Source of the DNA: Arcobacteraceae bacterium
GTDB taxonomy: Bacteria > Campylobacterota > Campylobacteria > Campylobacterales > Arcobacteraceae
NCBI GenBank assembly: GCA_029938215.1
Contig: JAOZVJ010000004.1
Coordinates: 1-36,726 of the forward strand
DNA length: 36,726 nucleotides
Direction of reading: 5' to 3'
Part shown: positions 1-10,724 of the stretch, in pieces
Layout: each line of letters starts with the position of its first letter
Position numbering within the stretch: the stretch's first letter is position 1
Notes under the pieces: model-generated
The model's database searches: none
What the model was told of the DNA's origin: nothing
Seen by the model: the letters and a program-made list of their open reading frames with translations, nothing else
Made by a program: the position numbers and the translations under genes

Positions 1-31
1 AGCAATGCGTTAGCTTAATTAATTCTTAAGT

Positions 32-655
32 TTGGTTTTGGATAGCTATATCATTAATATAAACAAAGTTAAAGATGAAGATTTAATAGTTACTATTTTA
101 AGTGAAAATTATCTTTATACTACCTATAGATTTTATGGTGCTAGACACTCTATTATTAATATAGGATATAAAATTGATTTTGAATTAGAATCAAATTTAA
201 AAAGTAACATATCAAGACTCAAAGATGTATTACAACTTAGCACTCCTTGGATTTTTGATAGAGAAAAATTATATTGCTGGCAAAGATATATAAAACTTTT
301 TTATTCTCACTTAAAAGATATTGAAAATATAGATAAATTTTATATTAATTTACTAGACACTTTATCTCATAAAATGATAAAACAAAATCCCAAAAGAGCG
401 ATTATCGAAAGCTATATTCAGTTATGCGAATTTGAAGGACGACTTCATTGTGAATACGAATGTTTATTATGCGATAAAAAAATAAAATCTGATATTTCAC
501 TTGTGCGTAGTTTTTTACCAACTCATAAGAAATGCAGTTTTAGCCGTGGTTTTGAACTTAATAAAATAAAAGAACTTTTTAAAAATAAAAGTATGATAAA
601 TTTTGATGAAGAAGAAGTAGAATATTTATGGAATATTCTTATGCAAGGGTTGTAA
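32..655 (+). CDS. recO: DNA repair protein RecO (TTG start)
   Basis: 207-aa ORF; C-terminal CEYECLLCDKK..SFLPTHKKCSFSRGF resembles epsilonproteobacterial RecO. Confidence 0.75.
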   Translation: MVLDSYIININKVKDEDLIVTILSENYLYTTYRFYGARHSIINIGYKIDFELESNLKSNISRLKDVLQLSTPWIFDREKLYCWQRYIKLFYSHLKDIENIDKFYINLLDTLSHKMIKQNPKRAIIESYIQLCEFEGRLHCEYECLLCDKKIKSDISLVRSFLPTHKKCSFSRGFELNKIKELFKNKSMINFDEEEVEYLWNILMQGL

Positions 656-1049
656 ATGGATTTATAACAGTTAAGTCTTCTATTTTTTGATTATGTTGCA
701 TATCTTCACTATATAAAATATCACATTTTGAATTTATAGCTGATGATAAAATTAACGAATCATAATAAGAAATATTATATTTATCTCTTATACTACAAGC
801 TTTAGTATATATTGTTCTTTTAAAATTTATTATTTCATATTTATCATAGCAACTAAGTGTAAACTTTTCAATATAAATATTTGAGAAATTTAATTTTCTT
901 ATCATATTATTTGATACTTCATTGATAACCTGTGTACTTATAGTGCATTTAGAAGTCAATATATTTGAAGCTATATTTTTTTTGATTAAATCTTGTTCAC
1001 TAAATGCATAAAGAAAAATATTTGAATCACAAAATATTTTATCTTTCAT
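639..1049 (-). CDS. PIN-domain toxin (VapC-like)
   Basis: CDSNIFLYAF start, conserved acidic residues (..NEVSNN.., ..SYYDSLILSSA.., CDILYSEDMQ); stop codon lies inside the recO 3' end. Confidence 0.8.
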   Translation of the reverse strand: MKDKIFCDSNIFLYAFSEQDLIKKNIASNILTSKCTISTQVINEVSNNMIRKLNFSNIYIEKFTLSCYDKYEIINFKRTIYTKACSIRDKYNISYYDSLILSSAINSKCDILYSEDMQHNQKIEDLTVINPFTTLA

Positions 1050-1275
1050 TTGCTTCTTCTCTTGTCAAAAATTTAAAATCTTTTGAAACTTTTACAGGAT
1101 TATTTATTAAATATTCTATAAAATCTACATCATTTTTATTATTTTTTACTGTTGAATCAACTATCTCTTCTATGTCCATTAATGTGACTCTTACTTCATG
1201 ACCTTTAAATACTTCATAATTCGGAATATGAATATAAGGCTCATTGATTACTGTTTGAAATTCTGTTGCATACAT
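1039..1275 (-). CDS. Putative VapB-like antitoxin partner of the PIN toxin
   Basis: 78-aa ORF immediately upstream of and overlapping the PIN gene by 11 bp; typical TA organisation. Confidence 0.65.
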   Translation of the reverse strand: MYATEFQTVINEPYIHIPNYEVFKGHEVRVTLMDIEEIVDSTVKNNKNDVDFIEYLINNPVKVSKDFKFLTREEANER

Positions 1276-1355
1276 TTTTAATTCCTTTTTGTTTGAAATA
1301 TATAATATCTAAATAATGTTAATGTTCTACAACAAATTTTATTATCCTAGAAATA

Positions 1356-3443
1356 TTAAAAGTTTCCTAATAAACTAAATCTAACAAGATTTTGCTTCAA
1401 AATATCAATATTATGCATTTGCATCCCCTGCTCTATCCATATTTTTATATCATTTGGAAATTCATCGATTAATGGCTTAAATAGTTTTTCTTTATCCTCT
1501 TTGTTTATATAATTATTTTCCAATAATTCTACAATATGATTAATAATTGTCGTATCTTTTAGATTTCTTTCTTCACTAATTTCTTTGATACTTTTATTTT
1601 CTTTTATTAAATTTAAAGTTTCCATATATGTTTTACTAAGTTCTTTTATTTGCTTTGCACCATTTGCTTTTAAATTATTACATAAGTTTAGAAACTTTTC
1701 TCCGTATTTATCTAATTTCATTTGACCAACACCTGAAATACTTAAAAATTCATCATTTGTTATTGGCAATTTATTTGATATTTCCATTAAAGTTTTATCG
1801 CTAAATATTATATATGGAGGTACGGCTTCTTCTTTTGCTAATGCGGTTCTTAATTCTCTAAATTTTTCAAAAGTTTCATTTACTACATTTTGTTTTTCAT
1901 ATTCTTTATATGATTTTTCTACTATAAGATTTGATGTGTCTATTTGTACTTTTTTTTGTTTTTTTAGTATTTCTTTACCAATATTTGTGATTTTTAAAGT
2001 TCTATATTCGCCATCAATATTTATAGCGCCGATATCAAGTAAAACATCAGATATGCTTCCCCATTGTTCTTTATTTAAATCCATACCTATACCATGAACT
2101 GATAATCTATCATGCCCAAAATCCAAAATTCTTTTTGCTTTTGAACCTCTCAAAACATCGACAATATAAGTTTGCCCAAACCTTTCTTCACATCTTAAAA
2201 TTGTAGATAAAAATTTCTGTGCTTCGATTGTAACATCTTGATATTCTCTATCTCCACCCAAACAATTATCGCAAACATTTTTACATTCTTCTATTGTATC
2301 ATCAAAATATTGTGCGATTAGTTGATGGCGACATTTTGAAGATATACAAAATCTATACATTTGTTCTAATTTTTTATAATTGTTAGTTTTATATGCAGAA
2401 TTTGATAATTCATCTATAAATCTTTTTTTGCCAATCTCATCAGCCTTTGAATACAAAAGTAAAACATCAGCATTTAATCCATCCCTACCCGCTCGCCCTA
2501 TTTCTTGTGAATAATTTTCTAAAGTTTTTGGCATAGAAGTATGTAATACAAAACGAATATTGCTTTTATCTATCCCCATACCAAAAGCAATAGTAGCTAC
2601 AATTATTTTTACTTTTTCATTTTTAAACTTTTTAAATACATCATCTCTTTTATTAGCTGACATTCCTGCATGATAAGCCAAAGTTTTAAAACCAACTTCA
2701 TTTAGATATTCGGATACTTGCTCGGTTTCTTTTCGTGTAAAACAATAGATTATCCCACATTCGTCATTATGAGTTTTAAGAAATTGACTTATCTGATTTT
2801 TACCATTTCCTAATCGCTTTTGACTTCTGATAATTAAATTTGTTCGTTGAATTTTTCCTCTTAATACATTTTTTATATCTATTGATAAAGTTTTTAATAT
2901 ATCAGATTCTACACTTTTCGTAGCAGTTGCAGTAAAACAAGCAATAGGAGTATCTGGAAAATTTGTTTTTAAAAATTTTAACTTACGATAATCATCTCTA
3001 AATTCATGTCCCCATTCACTTACACAGTGAGCTTCATCTATAACAAAAAAGTTTATATTAATATTTTGTAACTTATCTAAAAAATATTCAGAAGTAAATC
3101 TTTCAGGAGCAATATATAAAAATTTCAAATTTCCTTGTAATAATTCATCGAAAGTTTGATTGTTTTGCTCATTTGAATTTTGTGAACTTATCATTTTTGC
3201 TGATATTCCATTTACTTGTAGATTTACAACTTGATCTTGCATTAAAGCAATCAATGGAGATATAACAACTGTAATACCTTCCATCATTAAAGTAGGAAGT
3301 TGATAAATAAGTGATTTACCACTACCTGTTGGCAAAATAGTAAGTAAATCTTTTTTTTCTAAAATATGATTTATAGCTTTTTCTTGAATAGGTCTAAATG
3401 TATCAAAACCAAAATGTTGTTTTAAAATTTGTTGCTTATTCAT
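1356..3443 (-). CDS. recQ: ATP-dependent DNA helicase RecQ
   Basis: 695 aa; TGSGKSLIYQLP Walker A, VIDEAHCVSEWGHEFR, RQC zinc cysteines (CRHQ..ECKNVCDNC), HRDC region. Confidence 0.95.
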   Translation of the reverse strand: MNKQQILKQHFGFDTFRPIQEKAINHILEKKDLLTILPTGSGKSLIYQLPTLMMEGITVVISPLIALMQDQVVNLQVNGISAKMISSQNSNEQNNQTFDELLQGNLKFLYIAPERFTSEYFLDKLQNININFFVIDEAHCVSEWGHEFRDDYRKLKFLKTNFPDTPIACFTATATKSVESDILKTLSIDIKNVLRGKIQRTNLIIRSQKRLGNGKNQISQFLKTHNDECGIIYCFTRKETEQVSEYLNEVGFKTLAYHAGMSANKRDDVFKKFKNEKVKIIVATIAFGMGIDKSNIRFVLHTSMPKTLENYSQEIGRAGRDGLNADVLLLYSKADEIGKKRFIDELSNSAYKTNNYKKLEQMYRFCISSKCRHQLIAQYFDDTIEECKNVCDNCLGGDREYQDVTIEAQKFLSTILRCEERFGQTYIVDVLRGSKAKRILDFGHDRLSVHGIGMDLNKEQWGSISDVLLDIGAINIDGEYRTLKITNIGKEILKKQKKVQIDTSNLIVEKSYKEYEKQNVVNETFEKFRELRTALAKEEAVPPYIIFSDKTLMEISNKLPITNDEFLSISGVGQMKLDKYGEKFLNLCNNLKANGAKQIKELSKTYMETLNLIKENKSIKEISEERNLKDTTIINHIVELLENNYINKEDKEKLFKPLIDEFPNDIKIWIEQGMQMHNIDILKQNLVRFSLLGNF

Positions 3444-3820
3444 TCTGTAATATATTTATAAATAATCCCATCTATCTCTTTAAGTGCTATTTCTTCTATT
3501 TCATCACTATTTTCAATAGTTGCTAAAATCTTACTGTCAAACATATAATTATCGGCTATTTTTTGTGCTTGTATTAAAATATTTTCACTTGGAATAATAT
3601 ATTTTGCGTCAAGACTAGAAGCATACATTACTTCCTTTATATTGCCTACTATTACTGCTGAATTTAAGTTATTTTTTTGAGTATATTTTAAAATTTCAAA
3701 ATCAAAATCAAAAAGTAAAGTAGAATTTGATTTTGTACTTTTTATATCGCCACAACAATTAATTTTTTCTATTGCTTCACTTGGTATATCTTTATCACCA
3801 ATTAAAATCATTTTATACAT
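3440..3820 (-). CDS. Conserved hypothetical protein
   Basis: 126-aa ORF, 4-bp overlap with recQ, same strand. Confidence 0.55.
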   Translation of the reverse strand: MYKMILIGDKDIPSEAIEKINCCGDIKSTKSNSTLLFDFDFEILKYTQKNNLNSAVIVGNIKEVMYASSLDAKYIIPSENILIQAQKIADNYMFDSKILATIENSDEIEEIALKEIDGIIYKYITE

Positions 3821-4020
3821 TCTTTGCTACAAAAATATTTTCCATTACTTAATATCGCATCATCTTTTGAGATATAAGTTTTACATGTTGGACACTCTAT
3901 CATCGTATCCGTTATCTCTTCATTTCTTTTATCTTTTATCTTTGTTTCTCTAATTTTTTTAAAAAAAACCAAATAAACCAAAAAAATTACCGCCAAAAAA
4001 GCTATTACTTTAAATATCAT
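3808..4020 (-). CDS. PP0621-family small protein: N-terminal TM helix plus CPTC..CSKEC zinc-binding motif
   Basis: The ORF track starts at 4059, but ATG at 4020 (MIFKVIAFLAVIFLVYLVFF) just after the rsmG stop is more plausible; ECPTCKTYISKDDAILSNGKYFCSKEC. Confidence 0.7.
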   Translation of the reverse strand: MIFKVIAFLAVIFLVYLVFFKKIRETKIKDKRNEEITDTMIECPTCKTYISKDDAILSNGKYFCSKECIK

Positions 4021-4024
4021 ATTA

Positions 4025-4603
4025 TTACTCCATATATAAATAGTTTCTATGTTCGCCAAAGTTTACTATTTTATAATTTTTTATTTTTGCCTGCTCTATT
4101 TCATCTTCACACAAGCTACCTTTATAAAAAAGATATTTTGTTTTTTGTATTGAAATATTTTTTGTTAAATCTAGCAACAAAGCAGTATTTGTAACCGCTC
4201 TTGAAGTTATAAGATCAACTTTTAAATCTTTTATATCCTCAACTCTTTTTGTTAAAACAGTAACATTGTCAAGCTTTAAAGCATTTTTAACAAAATTTAA
4301 AAATGCAACTCTTTTTATTCTAGGTTCGCATAAATATATTTTTTTTTCAGGTCTTGCAAATGCCAAAAGCATTCCTGGATAACCAGCACCAGTACCAACA
4401 TCTAGCAAAGAATCAAAATCATCCAAAAAAGTCAAAGGATAAATACTATCTATAATATTATCTTTGATTTGTTTTGGATGTAGCGATGCTGTCAAATTAT
4501 GCACAGCTCCCCATTCTTGCAATAATGCTATATATTTTTCACATCTTTCATAAAATAAATTGTCAAATGACAATCCTAGTTTTTCTATTTGATTTTTATC
4601 CAT
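4025..4603 (-). CDS. rsmG: 16S rRNA (guanine-N7)-methyltransferase RsmG
   Basis: LLDVGTGAGYPGMLLAFARP SAM motif, LITSRAV. Confidence 0.92.
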   Translation of the reverse strand: MDKNQIEKLGLSFDNLFYERCEKYIALLQEWGAVHNLTASLHPKQIKDNIIDSIYPLTFLDDFDSLLDVGTGAGYPGMLLAFARPEKKIYLCEPRIKRVAFLNFVKNALKLDNVTVLTKRVEDIKDLKVDLITSRAVTNTALLLDLTKNISIQKTKYLFYKGSLCEDEIEQAKIKNYKIVNFGEHRNYLYME

Positions 4604-4623
4604 TTTTTATATTAATTCCATTT

Positions 4624-5187
4624 TCATAATAAATGATTCATTTTTTCTTTTTTTACACGCAAATAGTCACTATTTTCTTTTGTTTTTCCAACTTTTATTG
4701 GTATTCTATTTGCGATTTCTACATTTAATTTTGTTAGTTTATTTGGATTATTACTTAGTAAGTTAATTTTTTTAATATCATAATAATTAAAAATAAAATC
4801 AACTATTTCGTATGTTCTTTCATCATCTTTGAAACCAAGCTGATGATTGGCTTCAACAGTATCAAGTCCAGTATCTTGCAAGGCATAAGCATTGACTTTG
4901 TTTAACAATCCTATATTACGACCTTCTTGTCGTAAATATATTACCATTCCGCCATTTTTACCCATATAATCAAGTGCATAATTTAATTGTGCTTGACAAT
5001 CACATTTGATACTTCCTATAGCATCCCCTGTTAAACATTCGCTATGTATTCTTACATTAGGCACATCTTCTAAATTTTGAGTAAATATTACAAGATGCTC
5101 TTTAATACCCTCTTTAAAAGATTGTATTAAAAAATTTCCATGTTTTGTTGGCAAATTTGCTTTTTTTGAAACTTCTATATTTATCAA
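4624..5187 (-). CDS. ribA: GTP cyclohydrolase II
   Basis: RIHSECLTGDAIGSIKCDCQAQL, YLRQEGRNIGLLNK. Confidence 0.92.
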   Translation of the reverse strand: MINIEVSKKANLPTKHGNFLIQSFKEGIKEHLVIFTQNLEDVPNVRIHSECLTGDAIGSIKCDCQAQLNYALDYMGKNGGMVIYLRQEGRNIGLLNKVNAYALQDTGLDTVEANHQLGFKDDERTYEIVDFIFNYYDIKKINLLSNNPNKLTKLNVEIANRIPIKVGKTKENSDYLRVKKEKMNHLL

Positions 5188-5244
5188 CTCTTAATTCCTG
5201 TTTCGTTAAAATATTGGCTATATTATCTAAAAAAGGCAAATAAA

Positions 5245-6219
5245 ATGTTTAAAAGATTTAGAAGACTAAGAGCAAATGAAACAATAAGAAGTTTAGTAAG
5301 AGAAACAGTTTTAACCGCAGATGATTTTATGTATCCACTTTTTGTAAAAGAAGGAAATTTTGAAAAAAAAGAAATAGCATCTATGCCCGGTGTTTTTCAA
5401 ATGGATATTGATGATATAGTTAAAGAATGTGGCACAATGCTAGAAATTGGACTTAAATCAGTGTTGTTATTTGGTATTCCAGATACAAAAGATAGCGTAG
5501 GAAGTGAATGCCTTTGTGACAATTCTTTAATAGTGCGAACAATAAAAGCTATAAAAAAAGAATATCCACAAATGTATATTGCTACTGATTTATGCTTTTG
5601 TGAATATACAGATCATGGGCATTGTGGAATTTTAAATCCAAAAACACAATCAGTTGATAATGATGCAACTTTGGAAATTTCTGCACAACAAGCAATAAAT
5701 CATGCAAAAGCAGGAGCTGATATGATTGCACCTAGTGGTATGATGGATGGTATTATTGGAGTTTTGCGAAATGCTTTAGATGAAAATGGCTTTGAAAATC
5801 TTCCGATTATGAGTTATTCTACAAAATTTGCAAGTGCATTTTATGGACCTTTTAGAGATGTTGCAGAAAGTGCTCCTAGCTTTGGAGATAGAAGAACTTA
5901 TCAAATGGATGTTGCAAATAGACTTGAAGCTATTGAAGAATCACTAGAAGATGAAAAACAAGGTGCAGATATACTTATGGTTAAACCAGCTTTGAGTTTT
6001 CTTGATATTATTAGAGATATACGAAATAACACAAATTTACCATTAGCAGCCTACAATGTAAGCGGAGAATATGCTATGTTGAAATTAGCAGGTATTCATG
6101 GGCTTGTTGATTATGAAAGAGTTATGATGGAAAAATTATTAAGTATGAAAAGAGCAGGAGCAAATATCATCATCACATATCATGCAAAAGAAGCTTGTGA
6201 GATATTAAAAAATCAATAA
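5245..6219 (+). CDS. hemB: Delta-aminolevulinic acid dehydratase (porphobilinogen synthase)
   Basis: RRLRANETIRSLVRET..DDFMYPLFV; DLCFCEYTDHGHCGIL; MVKPALSFLDIIRD. Confidence 0.97.
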   Translation: MFKRFRRLRANETIRSLVRETVLTADDFMYPLFVKEGNFEKKEIASMPGVFQMDIDDIVKECGTMLEIGLKSVLLFGIPDTKDSVGSECLCDNSLIVRTIKAIKKEYPQMYIATDLCFCEYTDHGHCGILNPKTQSVDNDATLEISAQQAINHAKAGADMIAPSGMMDGIIGVLRNALDENGFENLPIMSYSTKFASAFYGPFRDVAESAPSFGDRRTYQMDVANRLEAIEESLEDEKQGADILMVKPALSFLDIIRDIRNNTNLPLAAYNVSGEYAMLKLAGIHGLVDYERVMMEKLLSMKRAGANIIITYHAKEACEILKNQ

Positions 6220-6220
6220 T

Positions 6221-7024
6221 ATGAACAATAAAACACAATTTGAAATAATAGTATTATCTATAAAAGATTTATTAAGTAAACCAATGCTAAAAATTGCGTT
6301 TTTACCTTTTATTGCAACTGTTTTCATAATGTATTTTATGTTTTTTTCGGTTGCAGATATTGGGCTTGATGCTTTGCAAGAAGCAACAGTGCAAGTTCAA
6401 ACGCAAGAAACATCAATGCAAAATGGAATAACAAACACAACAGACACAACTCAAACATATACAGGATATTGGATATTGGATTTTTTATTAAAATACTCTA
6501 TAACTTCTTGGATTGTTGGCTTTTTAGTTTATACAGTTGGTAGTTTTGTAATTCTTTGGCTTTCTTTATTTGTCGCAATTATTATAGTTGGTTTTCTAAC
6601 GCCATCAATACTTAAAAATTTACAAAAAAAATATTATCAGGATGTTCAATTTGATGGATATGGAGATATTGCAAATAGTGCTTTTGCATTAATTAAATAT
6701 CTATTAATAATGCTTTTACTTTTTATTGTATTATCGCCATTATATTTTATACCTTTGATTAACATCATAGCAGTTAATATTCCTTTTTATTATTTTTTTC
6801 ATAAAATGCTTCATTTTGATGTAGGATCTACGCTTATGAGCAAAGAAGACCATCAAATTTTTAAAATAAAAAATTCTTTTTCAATTAAGCTACAAACACT
6901 ATTTTTATACTTTTTATCACTAATTCCTTTTGTAGCATTGATATTACCTGTATTTTATATTATATATTTAGGACATAATTATATGAGTAAAATAGAAGTT
7001 AAGAACATCAAAACATTAATTTAG
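6221..7024 (+). CDS. EI24 / CysZ-like multi-pass membrane protein
   Basis: 267 aa, multiple TM helices, GFLTPSILKNLQKKYY, immediately follows hemB. Confidence 0.65.
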   Translation: MNNKTQFEIIVLSIKDLLSKPMLKIAFLPFIATVFIMYFMFFSVADIGLDALQEATVQVQTQETSMQNGITNTTDTTQTYTGYWILDFLLKYSITSWIVGFLVYTVGSFVILWLSLFVAIIIVGFLTPSILKNLQKKYYQDVQFDGYGDIANSAFALIKYLLIMLLLFIVLSPLYFIPLINIIAVNIPFYYFFHKMLHFDVGSTLMSKEDHQIFKIKNSFSIKLQTLFLYFLSLIPFVALILPVFYIIYLGHNYMSKIEVKNIKTLI

Positions 7025-7064
7025 ATATAATAAATATTAAACTCAATTACGGAAATATATTATT

Positions 7065-7994
7065 ATGAAACATTTTTTAACACTAAAAGATTATTCAAAA
7101 GAAGAAATTTTAGAAATTATAGACTTAGCAATTCAAATAAAAAAAGAAACTAAAGAGAAAGTATTTAAAAATTATTTACCAAAACAAACTCTTGGTATGA
7201 TTTTTGAAAAAAGTAGCACAAGAACTCGTGTAAGTTTTGAAACAGGAATTTATCAGCTTGGTGGCACTGGATTATTTTTAAGCTCAAATGATATTCAACT
7301 AGGCAGAGGTGAGCCTATAAAAGACACATCAAGAGTTATTAGTAGTATGACAGATATGATTATGATTAGAAATGATTCACAAGATGAATTAGAAGAATTT
7401 GCTTCTTACTCAAAAGTTCCTATTATAAATGGCTTAACAGATAAATATCACCCTGTTCAATTAATGGCTGACTATATGACTATTTTAGAGCATGGACTTA
7501 GAGACAATACGATAGCGGCATATGTTGGAGATGGAAACAATATGACACACTCATGGCTTATGTTGGCTTCTAAACTTGGATTTGATTTAAGAGTTGCTAC
7601 ACCAAAAGGATATGAAGTAGATAAAACTATTTTAGATGAAGCTTTAGAATTTGCAAAAATAAGTGGTGCAAAAATCACAATTACAAATGACCCAAAAGAA
7701 GCAGTAAAAAATGCAACAGTAGTTACAACTGATACTTGGGTATCTATGGGTCAAGAGGATGAAAAAGAAAAAAGATTAAAAGATTTTGAAGGTTTTATAG
7801 TAGATAAAAATTTAATGAACTTAGCTGACAACAAAGCTATCTTTTTGCATTGCTTGCCAGCTTATAGAAACTATGAAGTAAGTGAAGAAATTTTTGAACA
7901 AAACAGTGAAACCATATTTAGTGAAGCAGAAAATAGATTGCATGCACAAAAAGGTATTATGGTTTACCTTGATAGGAACAGAAACAATGATTGA
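7065..7994 (+). CDS. argF: Ornithine carbamoyltransferase
   Basis: [37 protein letters not shown]. Confidence 0.96.
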   Translation: MKHFLTLKDYSKEEILEIIDLAIQIKKETKEKVFKNYLPKQTLGMIFEKSSTRTRVSFETGIYQLGGTGLFLSSNDIQLGRGEPIKDTSRVISSMTDMIMIRNDSQDELEEFASYSKVPIINGLTDKYHPVQLMADYMTILEHGLRDNTIAAYVGDGNNMTHSWLMLASKLGFDLRVATPKGYEVDKTILDEALEFAKISGAKITITNDPKEAVKNATVVTTDTWVSMGQEDEKEKRLKDFEGFIVDKNLMNLADNKAIFLHCLPAYRNYEVSEEIFEQNSETIFSEAENRLHAQKGIMVYLDRNRNND

Positions 7995-9354
7995 TTTTAA
8001 AAAATTTGAAAAATACAGCAGACCAGGCCCTAGATATACTAGCTATCCGACAGCACCTGAATTTAATACAAATTTTACAGAAAATAATTTAATTGATAAA
8101 TTTAAAAATCAAAGCGATGATAGACCACTTTCTCTTTATACTCATATACCTTTTTGTAGAAGTGCTTGTTATTTTTGTGGTTGTAATGTAATTTTTACAA
8201 GCAAAGAAGATAAAAAAACAAGATATGTTGAATATTTAAAAAAAGAATTAAAAATATTAGCAAAACACATAAACACAAATAGAATAGTAACTCAAATGCA
8301 TTTTGGTGGCGGTACTCCTACATTTTTAGAGCCATCACAATTAAAAGAAGTGCTTGATGCTATAAAAGGAACTTTTCCAAATTTTGCTGATGATGCGGAG
8401 ATTAGTTGTGAAGTTGATCCTAGGTTTTTTACAAAAGAACATATGGATGTTTTAAAAGAAGCTGGAACAAATAGATTAAGTTTTGGCGTACAAGATATTG
8501 ACCCAAAAGTTCAACAAACAATACATAGAATTCAACCATTTGAAACAACTGCAAATGTTGTGCAAATTGCTAGAGATGCAGGAATAAAATCAGTAAATAT
8601 TGATCTTATTTATGGTTTGCCTCATCAAACAAAAGAAAGTTTTGCAAAAACAATTAAACAAATTGTTACGCTTAATCCTGATAGATTGGCTGTATTTAAT
8701 TATGCCCATGTTCCTTGGATGATGAAAACTCAACGAAAATTTGATGAAACAACATTTGCACCACCATCAACAAAGCTTGAACTTTTAAAAGATACTATTG
8801 CATTTTTTACAAGCAATGGTTATAAAATGGTAGGAATGGATCATTTTGCAAAACCAGAAGATGAATTATTTAAAGCAATTCAAAAAGGTGAACTTCATAG
8901 AAATTTTCAAGGATATACTACAAAAGGTGGTGCTGATTTAATAGGTATTGGAGTTACTTCTATTGGCGATGGTGTTGATTATTATGTTCAAAATTTTAAA
9001 GACTTAAAGGTTTATGAAGAAGCGATAGACAATAATCACTTACCAGTATTTAAGGGATACAGCCTAAACGATGATGATATTTTACGGCAATATGTCATTA
9101 TGGAACTTATGAGCAATTTTAGTTTAAATATAAAAAGAACCGAAGAAAGATTTAAAATAAATTTTAAAGAATACTTTGACGATGCAATTATTTCACTTAA
9201 AGAGTTTGTGGACGCCGAACTTGTCATAATTACTGATGATAAAATTTCTGTAAGTCAAACCGGAACTCTATTAATTAGAAATATCGTAATGCCTTTTGAT
9301 GCTTATTTAAACAATATTCCAGAAGACAAAAGAAGATTTAGCAAAACTATATGA
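7987..9354 (+). CDS. hemN: Oxygen-independent coproporphyrinogen III oxidase
   Basis: True start probably ATG 7987 ([26 protein letters not shown]) rather than 7882; radical [13 protein letters not shown] motif. Confidence 0.95.
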   Translation: MIDFKKFEKYSRPGPRYTSYPTAPEFNTNFTENNLIDKFKNQSDDRPLSLYTHIPFCRSACYFCGCNVIFTSKEDKKTRYVEYLKKELKILAKHINTNRIVTQMHFGGGTPTFLEPSQLKEVLDAIKGTFPNFADDAEISCEVDPRFFTKEHMDVLKEAGTNRLSFGVQDIDPKVQQTIHRIQPFETTANVVQIARDAGIKSVNIDLIYGLPHQTKESFAKTIKQIVTLNPDRLAVFNYAHVPWMMKTQRKFDETTFAPPSTKLELLKDTIAFFTSNGYKMVGMDHFAKPEDELFKAIQKGELHRNFQGYTTKGGADLIGIGVTSIGDGVDYYVQNFKDLKVYEEAIDNNHLPVFKGYSLNDDDILRQYVIMELMSNFSLNIKRTEERFKINFKEYFDDAIISLKEFVDAELVIITDDKISVSQTGTLLIRNIVMPFDAYLNNIPEDKRRFSKTI

Positions 9355-10724
9355 TAGACGATGTGAATTTGAAAAAAGAACAAAAATTCAACTTTACAGC
9401 TGTAAGTGATGAATGTATAAAATGTGGTAAATGCAAGTCTGTTTGCCCTATTTTTGAGATTAGTCACGATGAAACAACTAGCCCTAGGGGGTTTATTGAT
9501 CTGCTTGGTGCTTATAAAAGAGATGAGCTAGAACTAGACAAAACAACGAAAGATATTTTTGAAAGTTGTTTTTTGTGTACTTCTTGTACTGATGTTTGTC
9601 CAAATTCACTTCCTACTGATACCATAATAGAACAAATAAGATTTGATATAGCCAAAAAATTTGGAATTGCTTGGTATAAAAAAGCATTTTTTTGGCTTTT
9701 AAGAAATCGTAAGATTATGGATATTATGGCAAAAATGGGCTGGGTATTTCAAACTTGCGGATTAAAAATAAATCATAAAAATCAAAGTTCAAAATTTAGA
9801 ATAAATTTGCCAATTGAAATGATAAAAGATAGAACTTTGCCATTTGCAGATCGTAAGTCATTTTTAAATTCTTATCCTGAAAATATTATAAATAATAAAC
9901 AACAAGTATGCGTTCCCACTCAGGAGAGTGGGAACGAGGATAAAATTGCAGATAGTGAAAAATTATCAAAAGTTGCCATATTTATTGGATGCATTGGCAA
10001 TTATGCTTACACCAATATAGGGAAAAGCTTATTGTACATATTGGAACAACTAGAAATTGATGCTTTTATTCCTAAAAAACAACTTTGCTGTGGAGCACCT
10101 GCATATTTTACTGGGGACTTTAATACTGTAGATTATCTTATTAAGCAAAACATAGAATATTTTGAAACTTTTATAGACGATGTGGATGCTATTATTGTAC
10201 CAGAGGCTACTTGTAGTGCAATGATAAATACGGATTGGGAACATTTTTTACACGATCAACCAAATTGGCTTAAAAGAGCAAAAAAAATAGCACCTAAAGT
10301 AATAATGGCAACAAAATGGTTAAATGACAATACAAAATTAAATGAACTACTTAGCAATAAAAAATCCAAAAATCCAAATCTTAAACTTCCAACTATTACA
10401 TATCACGATCCTTGTCATGCAAAAAAAATGCAAGGAATATATAAAGAGCCAAGAAATCTCCTAGATAAAAATTATGAAATACATGAAATGAGTGATCCTG
10501 CTGCATGCTGCGGATTTGGAGGAGTTACTATGCAAAGTGAAAAATATCATCTCAGCAAAGCTGTTGGAAAAAACAAAGCAAAAATGATAAATGAAACAAA
10601 TGCGGATATTGTAAGTGCCGAATGTAGTGCTTGTAGAATGCAAATTACTGATAGTTTAGAAAGAACAAATTCTGACATAACATTTAAAAACCCAATAGAA
10701 TTAATTGCTGAAGCTTTAAAATAA
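9351..10724 (+). CDS. (Fe-S)-binding oxidoreductase, GlpC/heterodisulfide-reductase-type with CCG domains
   Basis: CIKCGKCKSVCPIF and CFLCTSCTDVCPN ferredoxin motifs; two CCG domains (QLCCGAPAYFTGD, AACCGFGG). Confidence 0.88.
   Translation: MIDDVNLKKEQKFNFTAVSDECIKCGKCKSVCPIFEISHDETTSPRGFIDLLGAYKRDELELDKTTKDIFESCFLCTSCTDVCPNSLPTDTIIEQIRFDIAKKFGIAWYKKAFFWLLRNRKIMDIMAKMGWVFQTCGLKINHKNQSSKFRINLPIEMIKDRTLPFADRKSFLNSYPENIINNKQQVCVPTQESGNEDKIADSEKLSKVAIFIGCIGNYAYTNIGKSLLYILEQLEIDAFIPKKQLCCGAPAYFTGDFNTVDYLIKQNIEYFETFIDDVDAIIVPEATCSAMINTDWEHFLHDQPNWLKRAKKIAPKVIMATKWLNDNTKLNELLSNKKSKNPNLKLPTITYHDPCHAKKMQGIYKEPRNLLDKNYEIHEMSDPAACCGFGGVTMQSEKYHLSKAVGKNKAKMINETNADIVSAECSACRMQITDSLERTNSDITFKNPIELIAEALK
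9912..9937. repeat. GC-rich REP-like palindrome inside a CDS (11-bp perfect stem, AGGA loop)
   Basis: CGTTCCCACTC-AGGA-GAGTGGGAACG; homologous to the reverse complement of the palindrome at 30732-30757. Confidence 0.85.

Noticed and set aside
1004-1201. 65-aa plus-strand ORF across the vapBC region
   Set aside because: Antisense to the TA genes; no domain signature.
7882-7986. N-terminal extension of the hemN ORF into argF
   Set aside because: The extension is out-of-frame argF sequence; the conserved HemN start is at 7987.
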